A DNA stretch of 64,000 bases, taken from Limisphaerales bacterium (GTDB lineage: Bacteria > Verrucomicrobiota > Verrucomicrobiia > Limisphaerales > SXTU01). This document shows, in pieces, positions 17,286-26,597 of the stretch. The notes beneath the pieces are model-generated. The model was not told the origin of the DNA and ran no database searches. It saw only the letters and a list, made by a program, of their open reading frames with translations. Position 1 is the first letter of the stretch; the number at the start of each line of letters is the position of its first letter. The position numbers and the translations under genes are program-made. The stretch is taken from positions 1 to 64,000 of the forward strand of contig WRPG01000041.1 in the NCBI GenBank assembly GCA_009773355.1, given 5' to 3'.

Positions 17286-19484
17286 ATGAACCACAAACCA
17301 CTGACGACCGCTGAACTCGCCGAACTGACTGCCGGACTGCACCGCCTTTCGCGCAACCTCTGGTGGACTTGGAACCAGGAGCCGCAGGAAATCTTCCACG
17401 ACCTCTCGCCGCGCGGCTGGACGAACCTCTACCACAACGCCGTCGCCATCCTCCACGAGGTCTCCGACTACGAGCTGCGGATGCGCCTGCAGGAGCCGGA
17501 GTTCGCCGACCGCGTGCGCACGGTGCTCAAGAACTTCGACGCCTATCTCGCCAGCAAGGACACCTGGGGCGCGCAGAACGCGCCGGAGCTGCTGAAGAAC
17601 CCCGTCGCCTACTTCAGCGCGGAGTTTGGCTTCCACGAGACGCTGCCCATCGCGGCGGGCGGCCTCGGGATGCTGGCCGGCGACCACGCGAAGGCGGCGA
17701 GCGACCTCGGCCTCGGCTTCGTGGGCATCACCCTGTTTTACCGTGAAGGCTATTTCCAGCAGACCGTCAACGCGGACAACTGGCAGACGGAGTATTACGC
17801 GCATCTCAAGCCGCAGAACCTGCCCATCGAGCCGGTGCTCAACGCCAACGGCGACCCGCTGGTCTGCTCGGTGAAGGTCGCCACCAGCACGGTGAGCTTC
17901 CGCGCGTGGCGCGCGAACGTGGGCCGCTGCCCGGTGTATCTGCTCGACGCGAACCTGCCCGAGAACGAGCCGCACCAGCGCGATCTCACGCTGCGCGTCT
18001 ATGGCGGCGACAGCACCACGCGCGTGATGCAGGAGATTCTGCTCGGCGTCGGCGGCGTGCGCCTGCTCCGCGAGCTGGGCCTGCAACCCTCGACGTTCCA
18101 CATGAACGAGGGCCACGCGGCGTTCCTGACGCTGGAGCTAGCGCGCGAGAAGATGGCCGAGGGCAAGCCCTTCGCGCAGGCCTGGGCCGAGACGAAGCAG
18201 CAGTGCCTCTTCACCACGCACACGCCGGTCGAGGCCGGCCACGACCGCTTCAGCAGCGAGCTGATGAGCTTCGCGGCGATCAAATTCAGCACGAACCTCA
18301 AGCTGTCGCATCAGGAGCTGATGGCCTTGGGCCGTGTGAATCCGTCCGAGGAGCGCGAGCCGTTCTGCATGACGGTGCTGGCGCTCAAGGGCAGCCGCGC
18401 CGCCAACGGCGTGAGCGAGCTGCACGGCGCGGTGAGCCGCGAGATGTGGCAATGCCTCTACCCTGGCAAGCAGGTGGATGAAGTTCCCATCGGCCACGTC
18501 ACCAACGGCGTCCACGTCGCCGGCTGGATGAAGGGCACCGTGCGCCGCTTCTGGCGCAAGAAGCTCGACACCGCGCATGAGAACCCGGACACCTCGACGA
18601 CGGAGACGACTCGTTTCTGGAAGAGCAAGCCGGCCATTGACTGGGAGCGCGAAATCAACTCGCCGGAGTTTTGGTCGCGCATGGCGGACCCCGCGTTCAT
18701 CTCCGACGAGGAGCTGTGGTCGCTGCGCTACCGGCTGCGCCGCGAGCTGATCGAGTTCTCCCGCCGCCGCCTGCTGATCCAGGGCCAGCGCCTCTCGCAG
18801 GGCGACTTCATCACCTTCGATCACATGCTGAACCCCGACGCGTTGACCATCGGCTTCGCGCGCCGGTTCGCCACCTACAAGCGCGCGCCGCTCATCTTCC
18901 AGCAGTTCGAGAACATCGTGAAGCTGGCGCACGACAAGCAGCGGCCGGTGCAGTTCATCTTCGCCGGCAAAGCCCATCCGCGCGACGACGAGGGCAAGCG
19001 CTTCATCCAGCACATCATCCACCTCAGCAAGTTCAGCGACCTCAAGGGCCACCTGTTCTTCCTCGAGAACTACGACGTGCATGTCGCCCGCCAGATGGTT
19101 TCCGGCTGCGATGTCTGGCTCAACAACCCGCGCCGCCCGCTCGAAGCCTCCGGCACCAGCGGCATGAAGTGCGGCTGCCACGGCTGCCTCAACATGAGCA
19201 TCATGGACGGCTGGTGGCGCGAGGGCTACGACGGCACCAACGGCTTCTCCATCGGCGACGACACGCATCCCGCGAGCATCGAGGAGCAGGACCGCCGCGA
19301 CAGCGCGAACACCTTCAAGGTGCTCACCGAGGAGGTCATCCCGTGCTTCTACAACCGCGATGCCACGGGCATCCCGCGCCAGTGGCTCGGCAAGGTCCGC
19401 CGTGCGATGACCACGCTGGTGCCGCAATTCAGCACTTGGCGCATGGTGCAGGAATACACGAAGAAGTTTTACCTGCCGAAGTAG
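17286..19484 (+). CDS. glgP: Alpha-glucan phosphorylase (GT35)
   Basis: The 732-residue protein has an N-terminal DUF3417 region (LHRLSRNLWWTWNQEPQEIF) and GT35 landmarks: NPVAYFSAEFGFHETLPIAAGGLGML (split here), LFTTHTPVEAGHD, and the PLP-binding Lys in GTSGMK (about K628) followed by the IMDGWWREGYDG segment. It releases glucose 1-phosphate from glycogen or maltodextrin using phosphate and pyridoxal phosphate. This length and DUF3417 match the short bacterial subclass. After the PLP Lys the sequence is CGCHGCLN, with three Cys where relatives usually have a Gly/Asn-rich stretch. ATG 17286 is preferred over GTG 17271. No other glycogen gene is adjacent. Confidence 0.93.
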   Translation: MNHKPLTTAELAELTAGLHRLSRNLWWTWNQEPQEIFHDLSPRGWTNLYHNAVAILHEVSDYELRMRLQEPEFADRVRTVLKNFDAYLASKDTWGAQNAPELLKNPVAYFSAEFGFHETLPIAAGGLGMLAGDHAKAASDLGLGFVGITLFYREGYFQQTVNADNWQTEYYAHLKPQNLPIEPVLNANGDPLVCSVKVATSTVSFRAWRANVGRCPVYLLDANLPENEPHQRDLTLRVYGGDSTTRVMQEILLGVGGVRLLRELGLQPSTFHMNEGHAAFLTLELAREKMAEGKPFAQAWAETKQQCLFTTHTPVEAGHDRFSSELMSFAAIKFSTNLKLSHQELMALGRVNPSEEREPFCMTVLALKGSRAANGVSELHGAVSREMWQCLYPGKQVDEVPIGHVTNGVHVAGWMKGTVRRFWRKKLDTAHENPDTSTTETTRFWKSKPAIDWEREINSPEFWSRMADPAFISDEELWSLRYRLRRELIEFSRRRLLIQGQRLSQGDFITFDHMLNPDALTIGFARRFATYKRAPLIFQQFENIVKLAHDKQRPVQFIFAGKAHPRDDEGKRFIQHIIHLSKFSDLKGHLFFLENYDVHVARQMVSGCDVWLNNPRRPLEASGTSGMKCGCHGCLNMSIMDGWWREGYDGTNGFSIGDDTHPASIEEQDRRDSANTFKVLTEEVIPCFYNRDATGIPRQWLGKVRRAMTTLVPQFSTWRMVQEYTKKFYLPK

Positions 19485-19638
19485 CCTTCCGCTCTTACTC
19501 GTAATCCTAACCTTAATCCTGCTCCTCCTCAGCGAGCGGGCGGGAAAGAGATTTAGAGCAAGACAAGACTACGAAGTAAGAGAATCCCCGAAGCTGCAAG
19601 CAGGTTGAGGTCGCCGTGGTGTGGAGCAACGTCCCGGC

Positions 19639-20196
19639 ATGAAATGCCCCGTTGACGATGCACCCTTGCGCGAAGTGGAGCGCGGCGGATTCAAGCTGGC
19701 GTGTTGTTCGCAGTGCACCGGCCTGTGGCTCACCCGCGACACGCTCAAGCAGGTCTTCGCCTCCCACCACCGGCCCGAGAAGCTCGACGAGGCCGAGTGC
19801 CAGCCGCCGTTGCTCAAGCCCGGCCCGGCGCGCCAGCGGCTGTGTCCGGGCTGTCACTACCAGCTCGCGCCGCGCTGGCTGCACGGCATCGAGATTGATG
19901 TCTGCGAGAAATGCCAAGGCCTCTGGCTCGACGCGGGCGAGTTGCGGCAGATCATCGCCAACAGCCGGCGGCACAAGCTGGCTTCAGCCGGAGTAAGTGC
20001 GTCGGCTCCGGATCAACAGGCCGCTGCGGGCAACCGCGAATCCCGCTGGCATGACGGCATTGATGTCCCGCTTTACGACGTGGATTTCCTAAGTCCGCTC
20101 GGCGAGATGCTTGGCGAGCTGGCCAGCAGTGGTGCGGACGCCGCAAAGCCGGTCGTCGAGTTCCTCGGCGAGGCGTTGTCATTGCTCGACTGGTGA
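19639..20196 (+). CDS. TFIIB-type zinc-ribbon protein
   Basis: The 185-residue protein has two zf-TFIIB domains. The first is MKCPVDDAPL...CSQCTGLWLTRDTL (residues 1-40), the second CPGCHYQL...VCEKCQGLWLDAGEL (residues about 70-110). Each has two Cys pairs and the GLWLD signature. The C-terminal 70 residues are low-complexity, then VPLYDVDFLSPLGEMLGELASSG. Proteins of this family are of unknown function, presumably zinc- or nucleic-acid-binding. The stop is 15 bases before rlmN, so they may share a transcript. Confidence 0.82.
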   Translation: MKCPVDDAPLREVERGGFKLACCSQCTGLWLTRDTLKQVFASHHRPEKLDEAECQPPLLKPGPARQRLCPGCHYQLAPRWLHGIEIDVCEKCQGLWLDAGELRQIIANSRRHKLASAGVSASAPDQQAAAGNRESRWHDGIDVPLYDVDFLSPLGEMLGELASSGADAAKPVVEFLGEALSLLDW

Positions 20197-20211
20197 GTCA
20201 GGCTGCCCGCA

Positions 20212-21369
20212 GTGACTGACATCAAATCCCAGACGCGCGAGGAACTGGAAGCCCGCTTGAAAGAGTGGGGCGAGCCAGCCTACCGCGCCGGGCAGGTGCT
20301 CGACTGGCTTTACAAGCGCCGCGCCGCGAACTGGGACGCGATGACAAACCTGCCCAAGCCGTTGCGCGCAAAGCTCGCTGAGAGCTTCTCGCTCCGCGTC
20401 CTCGAGCTTGTCCGCAAACAGGGCGCGAAGGACACGACGCAGAAGTTCCTTTGGCGGCTGCCCGACGGCGCGCTCATCGAGAGCGTGCTCATCCCCGCCA
20501 ACCCCGCGCTCTACGGCGAGGCCAGCGACCGCCACACGCTCTGCGTCTCCACGCAGGTCGGCTGCGCCTACGGCTGCAAGTTCTGCGCGAGCGGCCTCGA
20601 GGGCTGGAAACGAAACCTCAGCCCGGAGGAAATCGTGGAGCAGGTGCTGGCGGTGGAGCGGTGGCACGAGGCGAACGCGGAAACAAGTTCCTCGTCCACG
20701 GAAACCAGTGCGGCTTCCGTTCCGCGCTCCGCGTTCCGCGCTCCGCGTTTGATCAACAATTTGGTCATCATGGGCATGGGCGAGCCGCTGGCGAACTATG
20801 ACAACCTGCTCAAGGCCCTTCGCCTCCTGAATGCGCCGTGGGGCGGCGGCATCGGCGCGCGGAAGATCACCATCTCCACCAGCGGCCTTGCCCCGCAGAT
20901 CCGCAAGCTCGCCGCCGAGCCGGAGCAGTTCCGCCTCGCCCTCTCGCTCCACGGCGCGACGGACGAGGTCCGCGCCCGCATCATGCCCGTGAACCGCAAA
21001 TACCCGCTGGCCGAGCTGACCGCCGCACTGGAGGCTTACCAGCGCCGCAAGGACCAGCTCATCACCTTCGAATACATCCTCATCGCCGGGGTGAACGACA
21101 GTCGCGATCAAACTAAACCACTCGCCGCCCTCGCCTCCCGTCTTCGCGCCAAGGTGAACCTGATTCCCTACAACACCGTGGAAGGTCTCGAATGGGCGCG
21201 CCCCGAGGAATCAGTGTGCGAAGCCTTTCTCGCCGCGCTGGAAGACCTCGGCGTCACCGCCACGCTCCGTCGCGAGAAGGGCGGGGACATTGACGCGGCG
21301 TGCGGGCAGTTGCGATTGAAGACCGAGCGTGAACGGGCGGGAATGCCGCCTTCCCAGCGAGTCCGCTGA
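20212..21369 (+). CDS. rlmN: 23S rRNA (adenine-2503-C2)-methyltransferase
   Basis: The 385-residue radical-SAM enzyme methylates A2503 of 23S rRNA and A37 of some tRNAs. It has the cluster motif CAYGCKFC (C118, C122, C125), VIMGMGEPLANYDN, the HGATDEVRARIMP segment and the C-terminal Cys in AACGQL (C364), needed for the methyl-Cys mechanism. The start is GTG 20212. Residues about 157-178 are a Ser/Thr/Arg-rich insertion encoded partly by a CCGCGTT/CCGCGCT simple repeat between the iron-sulfur loop and the GMGEP strand. The enzyme should tolerate it because the loop is on the surface in known structures. Confidence 0.95.
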   Translation: MTDIKSQTREELEARLKEWGEPAYRAGQVLDWLYKRRAANWDAMTNLPKPLRAKLAESFSLRVLELVRKQGAKDTTQKFLWRLPDGALIESVLIPANPALYGEASDRHTLCVSTQVGCAYGCKFCASGLEGWKRNLSPEEIVEQVLAVERWHEANAETSSSSTETSAASVPRSAFRAPRLINNLVIMGMGEPLANYDNLLKALRLLNAPWGGGIGARKITISTSGLAPQIRKLAAEPEQFRLALSLHGATDEVRARIMPVNRKYPLAELTAALEAYQRRKDQLITFEYILIAGVNDSRDQTKPLAALASRLRAKVNLIPYNTVEGLEWARPEESVCEAFLAALEDLGVTATLRREKGGDIDAACGQLRLKTERERAGMPPSQRVR

Positions 21370-21464
21370 TCCGCTGGCCGCGTCGCTTTGCCTGCCGCTG
21401 ACCGCGCGCCCGCCACCATTTTTCGACGTGTTCAAGGAGCCTGCGGTCTGCCAGACTCGCCGCC

Positions 21465-22349
21465 ATGAAAACACCCGTCTTCCTGCTTGCTTCGCTAAGT
21501 CTGCTGGTTGCCGCCCCGGCTTTCGCCGCCGACACGCCGACCATCAAGCCCACCATTGCCAACGTCCCCTACGCCACCGCCCACGAGCGGCAGGTGCTGG
21601 ACATTTACGCGCCGCCCGGCGCGAAGAACCTGCCCGTCATCTTCTGGGTTCACGGCGGCGGCTGGCAGGCCGGCGACAAGACCAGCGTGCAGCTCAAGCC
21701 GCAGGTGTTTGTTGCCAAGGGCTTCGTCTTCGTCTCGACCAACTACCGGCTGCTGCCGCACGTCGAGATGCTCACGATCTTCCAGGACGTCGCGAAGTCG
21801 CTCGGCTGGGTCCACAAGCACATCGCCAAGCACGGCGGCGATCCGAGCCGCATCATCGTCGGCGGCCATTCCGCCGGCGCGCAGCTCGCCGCGCTGATGT
21901 GCGTGGATGACCGCTACCTGAAGGCCGAAGGCGTGCCGTTCTCCGCTCTCAAGGGCTGTGTGCCCGTGGACGGCGACACCTATGATGTGCCCGCGATGAT
22001 CGAGACCGCTGAGACGCGCCTGCGCGTGCATGGCATGCCGATGCCCAAGCAGGGGCACCGCATCAAATTCGGCAACACCCCGGAGCGCCACCGCGATTAT
22101 TCCGCCGTCACGCATGTGGCGAAGGGCAAGGGCATCCCGCCGTTCCTCCTCCTCTACGTCGCCGACCACCCGGACACCAGCATCCAAGCCCGGCGCTTCG
22201 AGGCCGCGCTGAAGCAAGCCGGCGTTGCCACGAAGGCCTTCGGCGCGCGGGAATCCAACCATAACAAGCTCAACAACAACCTCGGCGTGCCGGAGGATCC
22301 GGCGACGACGGAGCTGTTCGCGTTCGTGGCGGAGAGCCTGAAGAAGTGA
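21465..22349 (+). CDS. Secreted alpha/beta hydrolase (esterase)
   Basis: The 294-residue protein has a signal peptide ([20 protein letters not shown]) and a BD-FAE/esterase fold: oxyanion motif [10 protein letters not shown] (about 62-71) and nucleophile elbow GGHSAGAQ near residue 133. The catalytic His is probably near the C-terminus in ESNHNKL. Exported esterases of this type remove acetyl or feruloyl groups from polysaccharides; the substrate is an inference. It lies 95 bases downstream of rlmN. Confidence 0.87.
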   Translation: MKTPVFLLASLSLLVAAPAFAADTPTIKPTIANVPYATAHERQVLDIYAPPGAKNLPVIFWVHGGGWQAGDKTSVQLKPQVFVAKGFVFVSTNYRLLPHVEMLTIFQDVAKSLGWVHKHIAKHGGDPSRIIVGGHSAGAQLAALMCVDDRYLKAEGVPFSALKGCVPVDGDTYDVPAMIETAETRLRVHGMPMPKQGHRIKFGNTPERHRDYSAVTHVAKGKGIPPFLLLYVADHPDTSIQARRFEAALKQAGVATKAFGARESNHNKLNNNLGVPEDPATTELFAFVAESLKK

Positions 22350-22377
22350 TCCGGCCGGCAACGGCCCGAACCGGCGC

Positions 22378-23427
22378 ATGAAACCGTCCGTTTCCTTCGT
22401 CGTGCGGCTGGCCGCAACGGCGGGGCTGGCCTCCGGGGCGTTTCCACTGCGCTCGGCGGAGGCCCCAGCCCAGGCGCTGGCTCCCCTGCTGGTGGACCAA
22501 TCGGGGCAGGCCGTCACTTCGTCAGCCGCGTGGATGAAGCGGCGCTCCGCCATCCGCGCGGAATGGCAGGCCTTCCTCGGCGAGTTCCCCAAGGCGAAGG
22601 CGCCGTTGAAGGCCGAAGTTCTCTCCACTGAAACGCTTCCCGAGTTCACCCGCCAGCTCGTGAAGTATCAGGTCGAGGACGGCGTGTTCACCGACGCCTA
22701 CGTGCTCACGCCGCGAAACGTCACCGGCAAGCAGCCCGGTGTCGTCGTGTTCCACCAGACGGTGAAGTCGCAGGCGCAGCAGGCCGCCGGCGTGGACGCC
22801 TCCAATCCCGAACTCATGCACGGCGTGCAGCTCGTGAAGCGCGGCTACGTGGTCATCTGCCCGCGCTGCTTCATCTTCGCCGACGGCGCGGGCTACGCCG
22901 ACTGGGTGAAGCGCATGCAGGAGCGTCATCCGGGCTGGACGGGCATGGCGCGCATGACCTGGGACGGCCTCCGCGCGGCGGACTACTTGGAGTCGCTGCC
23001 TCAGGTGGACCGTGAGCGCATCGGCTGCCTCGGCCACTCGCTGGGCGCGAAGGAAGTGCTCTATGCCGCCGCGTTCGACGAGCGGTTCAAGGTCGCTGTC
23101 TTCAGCGAAGGCGGCATCGGCCTGGCCTTCAGCAACTGGGACGCGCCCTGGTATCTGGGTCCGCGCATCCGGCAGCCCGGCTTCGCGCGGGAGCACCACG
23201 AACTCCTCGCGCTCATCGCCCCGCGTCCGTTCCTGCTGCTGGCCGGCAACTCCGCCGACAATGATCAGAGCGCCGCGTTCACCGAAGCCGCGCGACCGGT
23301 TTATGAACTGCTCGGGGCGAAGGAGAACGTCCGCCTGCTGAACCATCGCCAAGGCCACCGCTACCCGCCGGAAGCGCAGGCGGCCGCCGAGGAGCTGCTG
23401 GACCGGCACCTCAAACCGAAGCGTTGA
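22378..23427 (+). CDS. Secreted alpha/beta hydrolase (acetylxylan-esterase-like)
   Basis: The 349-residue protein begins with a signal-like hydrophobic segment (residues about 5-22) and has the nucleophile elbow CLGHSLGAKEVLY (Ser near 222). The acid is in LAGNSADNDQS and the His in NHRQGHRYP near the C-terminus. This is the large dienelactone-hydrolase/acetylxylan-esterase-like group common beside sulfatases in marine Planctomycetes and Verrucomicrobia. It starts 28 bases after the previous esterase, so the two are probably one operon. Confidence 0.85.
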   Translation: MKPSVSFVVRLAATAGLASGAFPLRSAEAPAQALAPLLVDQSGQAVTSSAAWMKRRSAIRAEWQAFLGEFPKAKAPLKAEVLSTETLPEFTRQLVKYQVEDGVFTDAYVLTPRNVTGKQPGVVVFHQTVKSQAQQAAGVDASNPELMHGVQLVKRGYVVICPRCFIFADGAGYADWVKRMQERHPGWTGMARMTWDGLRAADYLESLPQVDRERIGCLGHSLGAKEVLYAAAFDERFKVAVFSEGGIGLAFSNWDAPWYLGPRIRQPGFAREHHELLALIAPRPFLLLAGNSADNDQSAAFTEAARPVYELLGAKENVRLLNHRQGHRYPPEAQAAAEELLDRHLKPKR

Positions 23428-23551
23428 GGCAGGCGGCAGCGAGCCGGTTCAATGCGCTCGGGCGAGTCGTCAATGCGTGGGGTGGACGCCGTGGCTGTGC
23501 GGGGTTGAGCAGGGCGGTGTCTGAGGCGCGACCCGAGGTGAGGGAACCGGG

Positions 23552-23629
23552 TGTCAAACGAATGGGGACAAGCGAATACTGAGAAGAAGAATTCTTCCGC
23601 TTGATTCGTTTGTCCCCATTCGTTTGACA
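23552..23629. repeat. 26-bp-arm inverted repeat (GAATGGGGACAAGCGAAT family)
   Basis: The arms at 23552-23577 and 23604-23629 are nearly perfect complements around a small palindrome (GAAGAATTCTTC). A second copy lies at 55203-55265. The region 23640-23698 adds the CCGTGTTCATC/CCGTGGTTAA simple repeats seen elsewhere. The rest of the 271-base gap holds nothing I recognise. Confidence 0.87.
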
Positions 23630-23698
23630 AAGATTGGTCCGCGCTTGTGGTTACAAATCCGTGTTCATCTGTGTTCATCCGTGGTTAATTCTCCCTCC

Positions 23699-25114
23699 AT
23701 GAAGCCGCTGCGTCCCGCCCGCTTTGCGCTCCTTTGCGCCCTCTGCGTCTTTGCGTTGCGTTCGCCCGCCGCGCCGAGGCCGAACGTGCTCCTGCTCATG
23801 TCCGACGACTTGGCGAACACGCTCGGCTGCTACGGCCATCCGCTCGCGAAGACGCCGAACCTCGACGCGTTCGCGAAGCGGGCCATGCTGTTCGAGCGCG
23901 CCTATTGCCAGTTCCCGCATTGCAACCCGTCGCGCGCGTCGCTGCTCTCCGGCCTGCGCCCGCACACCACGCGTGTCACGGACAACGCGGACAACCTCTA
24001 CCAGAACATCCCCGGCGTGATGACGCTGCCGCATCACTTCCGGCGCAACGGCTACGCCACCGCGCGCTGCGGCAAGATTTTCCACCTCGGCGTGCCGACG
24101 GGCACGGAGAGCATGGATGACCCGCAGGCGTGGGACTTCGGCACGCCGTTCAAGGACGAGCGGCCTTACCCGCCGAAGCGCGAGAGCGCCGTGAAGGTCA
24201 CCACTGGCAAGAAGCAGGGACTGCCGTGGACCGAGACCACCGGCACGGACGACGACCTCGTGGACGGGAACTTCGCCAAGACCGCCGTCGAGTGGCTGGA
24301 GAAGCGGGACAAGTCGAAACCCTTCTTCCTCGCGGTCGGCTTCCATCGCCCGCACCTGCCGCTGGTCGCGCCCGCGAAGTATTTTGACCTGTATCCGTTC
24401 GACAGCATCAAGCTGCCCACCGAGCCAGCCGACGACGAGGCGGACATCCCTGCGCCCGCGCGCAACGGCTCCGTGCCCGGCTACACCATCAACACCACGC
24501 CGGAGCAGCGGCGTGCAGCCATCCGCGGCTATCTCGCGACGGTGAGCTTCATGGACGCGCAGGCGGGCCGCGTGCTCGACGCGTTGAAGCGTCTCAGTCT
24601 CGCAGACAACACCATCGTCATCTTCGCCGCCGACCACGGCTGGCATCTCGGCGAGCACGGGCTGTGGCACAAACGCAGCCTTTTCGAGGAAAGCGCGCGC
24701 GTGCCGTTCCTCGTCCATGCGCCCGGCGCGAAGGGCAATGGGCGGCGCACCACCAGCCTCGCCGAGCTGCTCGACATCTACCCCACGCTCTGCGACCTGA
24801 CCGGCGTGCCCGCGCCCGCGAGCTTGCAGGGCAAGTCGCTCCGCCCCGTGCTGAACGACCCGAAGGCGGTGCTGCACGAAGGCGCGTTCACCCAAGCCCG
24901 GCGCGGCGCGAACGCGGAGCACTGGGGCCGCAGCGTCCGCACCGCCCGCTGGCGCTGCACGGAGTGGGACGAGGGCCGGAACGGCATCGAGCTTTACGAC
25001 CACGACGCCGACCCGCGCGAGTTCACCAACCTCGCCAACGACCCAAAGCACGCGGTGGTGCTGAAGGAGCTGCGGACAGTGCTCGCGGCGAAGCTGCCGC
25101 CCATAACGAAATGA
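23699..25114 (+). CDS. Sulfatase, iduronate-2-sulfatase-like
   Basis: The 471-residue type I sulfatase has the maturation motif C75-N-P-S-R79 in FPHCNPSRASLLSG; C75 would become formylglycine. Metal ligands are the SDD pair (35-37), and the ADHGWHLGEHG segment follows the second Asp/His site. The signal peptide core (FALLCALCVFALRS) is encoded by a TTTGCG simple repeat shared with five other sulfatases here. It removes sulfate esters from polysaccharides outside the cell; the subfamily by the KFDLYP-like and WHLGEHG pattern is iduronate-2-sulfatase-like. Its stop overlaps the next sulfatase start (ATGA). Confidence 0.92.
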   Translation: MKPLRPARFALLCALCVFALRSPAAPRPNVLLLMSDDLANTLGCYGHPLAKTPNLDAFAKRAMLFERAYCQFPHCNPSRASLLSGLRPHTTRVTDNADNLYQNIPGVMTLPHHFRRNGYATARCGKIFHLGVPTGTESMDDPQAWDFGTPFKDERPYPPKRESAVKVTTGKKQGLPWTETTGTDDDLVDGNFAKTAVEWLEKRDKSKPFFLAVGFHRPHLPLVAPAKYFDLYPFDSIKLPTEPADDEADIPAPARNGSVPGYTINTTPEQRRAAIRGYLATVSFMDAQAGRVLDALKRLSLADNTIVIFAADHGWHLGEHGLWHKRSLFEESARVPFLVHAPGAKGNGRRTTSLAELLDIYPTLCDLTGVPAPASLQGKSLRPVLNDPKAVLHEGAFTQARRGANAEHWGRSVRTARWRCTEWDEGRNGIELYDHDADPREFTNLANDPKHAVVLKELRTVLAAKLPPITK

Positions 25115-26547
25115 AATCCCAAATCCCAAACTCCAAGCTCCAAAAAAGCTCCAAGTTCCAAGCTCCAAGCCAAGCGACGCGCCCGCCGCTTCACCGGTTC
25201 TTTGGTGCTAGGTGCTTGGTGCTTCTTTGGAGCTTGGGATTTGGGATTTGGAGCTTCGCGGCCCAAGCCGCGCCGCGTCCGCCCAACTTCATCGTCATCC
25301 TCGCTGACGACCTCGGGGCGAAGGAACTGGGTTGCTACGGCAGCACGCGGCATCAGACGCCGCACCTCGACCGCATGGCCGCCGAGGGCTTGCGCTTCGA
25401 GACATTCTTCGCCACGCCGCTGTGCACGCCGACGCGCGTGCAGCTCATGACGGGGCAGTATGGCTTCCGCACTGGCTATCTGGGCATGAACAACAAGGCG
25501 TTCATCCCCGCGCCCGGCTCGCCGGAGACGGACATCGGCAGCCGCTTCACTTTCGCGGACCTGCTGAAGTCGCGCGGCTACGCGACGGCGCAGTCGGGCA
25601 AGTGGCAGTTGTCCGGCAAGCTGCCCACGCTCGTCCGCGACGCGGGCTTCGACGAGTATCGGATGTGGGCTTACGAGCACAATCTGCCGCCCGGCGTGAA
25701 GCATCCCGGACGCGAGCCGAACAACGGCCAGCACTCGCGCTACTGGCATCCGAGCATCGTGCAGAACGGCGAGCATCTGCCGACGAAGCCCGGGGACTTC
25801 GGCCCCGACTTGTTCAACGACTTCGTCATGGACTTCGCGCGCCGGCACCGGGAGCAGCCGTTCTTCATCTACTACACGTCGGTGCTTACGCACGGCCCGC
25901 GCGTCGAGACGCCCGACCCGGCCAAGCCCGGCGTGCGCGTGCCGGCGAGCCTTAAGTCCAACCTCGAATACTTCGACCACCTGATGGGCAAGCTGCTGGC
26001 TGCGCTCAAGTCCGACGGCCTAGCCGCGAACACCTACGTCTTCCTCGTCGGCGACAACGGCACCGCTGGCGACGGCAAGGGCACGCCGACCGAACTCGGC
26101 GCGCGCGTGCCGGGCATCATGTGGGGCGCGGACGTGAAGCACGGCGTAGTGTCGCGCGCGGTGGCGGACTTGACGGACATCTTCGCCACGCTCGCAGACT
26201 TGTCGGGAGCGACTCTGCCGAAGGACCGCGTGTTCGATGGCAAAAGCTTTGCGTCCGTGCTGCGCGGCGAGAAGCCGCGCCATCGCGACTGGATTTACAG
26301 CCATCTCGATGACGGCCGCGTGCTGCGCGACGAGCGCTGGCTGCTGGAAATCCCGTTTGGGAACAAGGACGGCAAGCTCTTCGACTGCGGCACGAGCCGC
26401 GACGGCACCGGCTACCGCAACGTGATGGACTCGACTGTGCAGGAAGTGAAGGCCGCGCGCGCCCGCTTCGCCGCCGTGCTGGCGCAGATGCCGGAGCCGA
26501 AGGCGCGGGTGCTCACGCCGGAGGAGACGAAGGGGAAGAAGCAGTAA
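25111..26547 (+). CDS. Sulfatase (arylsulfatase-like)
   Basis: The 478-residue sulfatase has C105-T-P-T-R109 in TPLCTPTRVQLMTG, metal site ADDLG (65-69), and the second site in VGDNGTAGDG. The KWQLSGK segment and GIMWGADVKHG are typical of S1 sulfatases. Its N-terminal 50 residues are unusual: they are encoded by a simple repeat palindrome (AAATCCC units on one arm, GGGATTT units on the other), and the right arm makes the hydrophobic segment CLVLLWSLGFGIWSFA that acts as the signal core. The start ATG overlaps the previous stop. Confidence 0.9.
   Translation: MKSQIPNSKLQKSSKFQAPSQATRPPLHRFFGARCLVLLWSLGFGIWSFAAQAAPRPPNFIVILADDLGAKELGCYGSTRHQTPHLDRMAAEGLRFETFFATPLCTPTRVQLMTGQYGFRTGYLGMNNKAFIPAPGSPETDIGSRFTFADLLKSRGYATAQSGKWQLSGKLPTLVRDAGFDEYRMWAYEHNLPPGVKHPGREPNNGQHSRYWHPSIVQNGEHLPTKPGDFGPDLFNDFVMDFARRHREQPFFIYYTSVLTHGPRVETPDPAKPGVRVPASLKSNLEYFDHLMGKLLAALKSDGLAANTYVFLVGDNGTAGDGKGTPTELGARVPGIMWGADVKHGVVSRAVADLTDIFATLADLSGATLPKDRVFDGKSFASVLRGEKPRHRDWIYSHLDDGRVLRDERWLLEIPFGNKDGKLFDCGTSRDGTGYRNVMDSTVQEVKAARARFAAVLAQMPEPKARVLTPEETKGKKQ
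25114..25255. repeat. AAATCCC/GGGATTT inverted simple repeat in frame in a sulfatase
   Basis: AAATCCCAAATCCCAA at 25114-25129 faces TTGGGATTTGGGATTT at 25234-25249, with further imperfect pairing of CTCCAAG- and GCTTGG-type units between. It codes for about the first 48 residues of the sulfatase. Confidence 0.82.
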
Positions 26548-26597
26548 CCAGTGTTTAGTTTTCAGTGTCCAGTAGTCAGTCAGCCAAACGACCCGCC

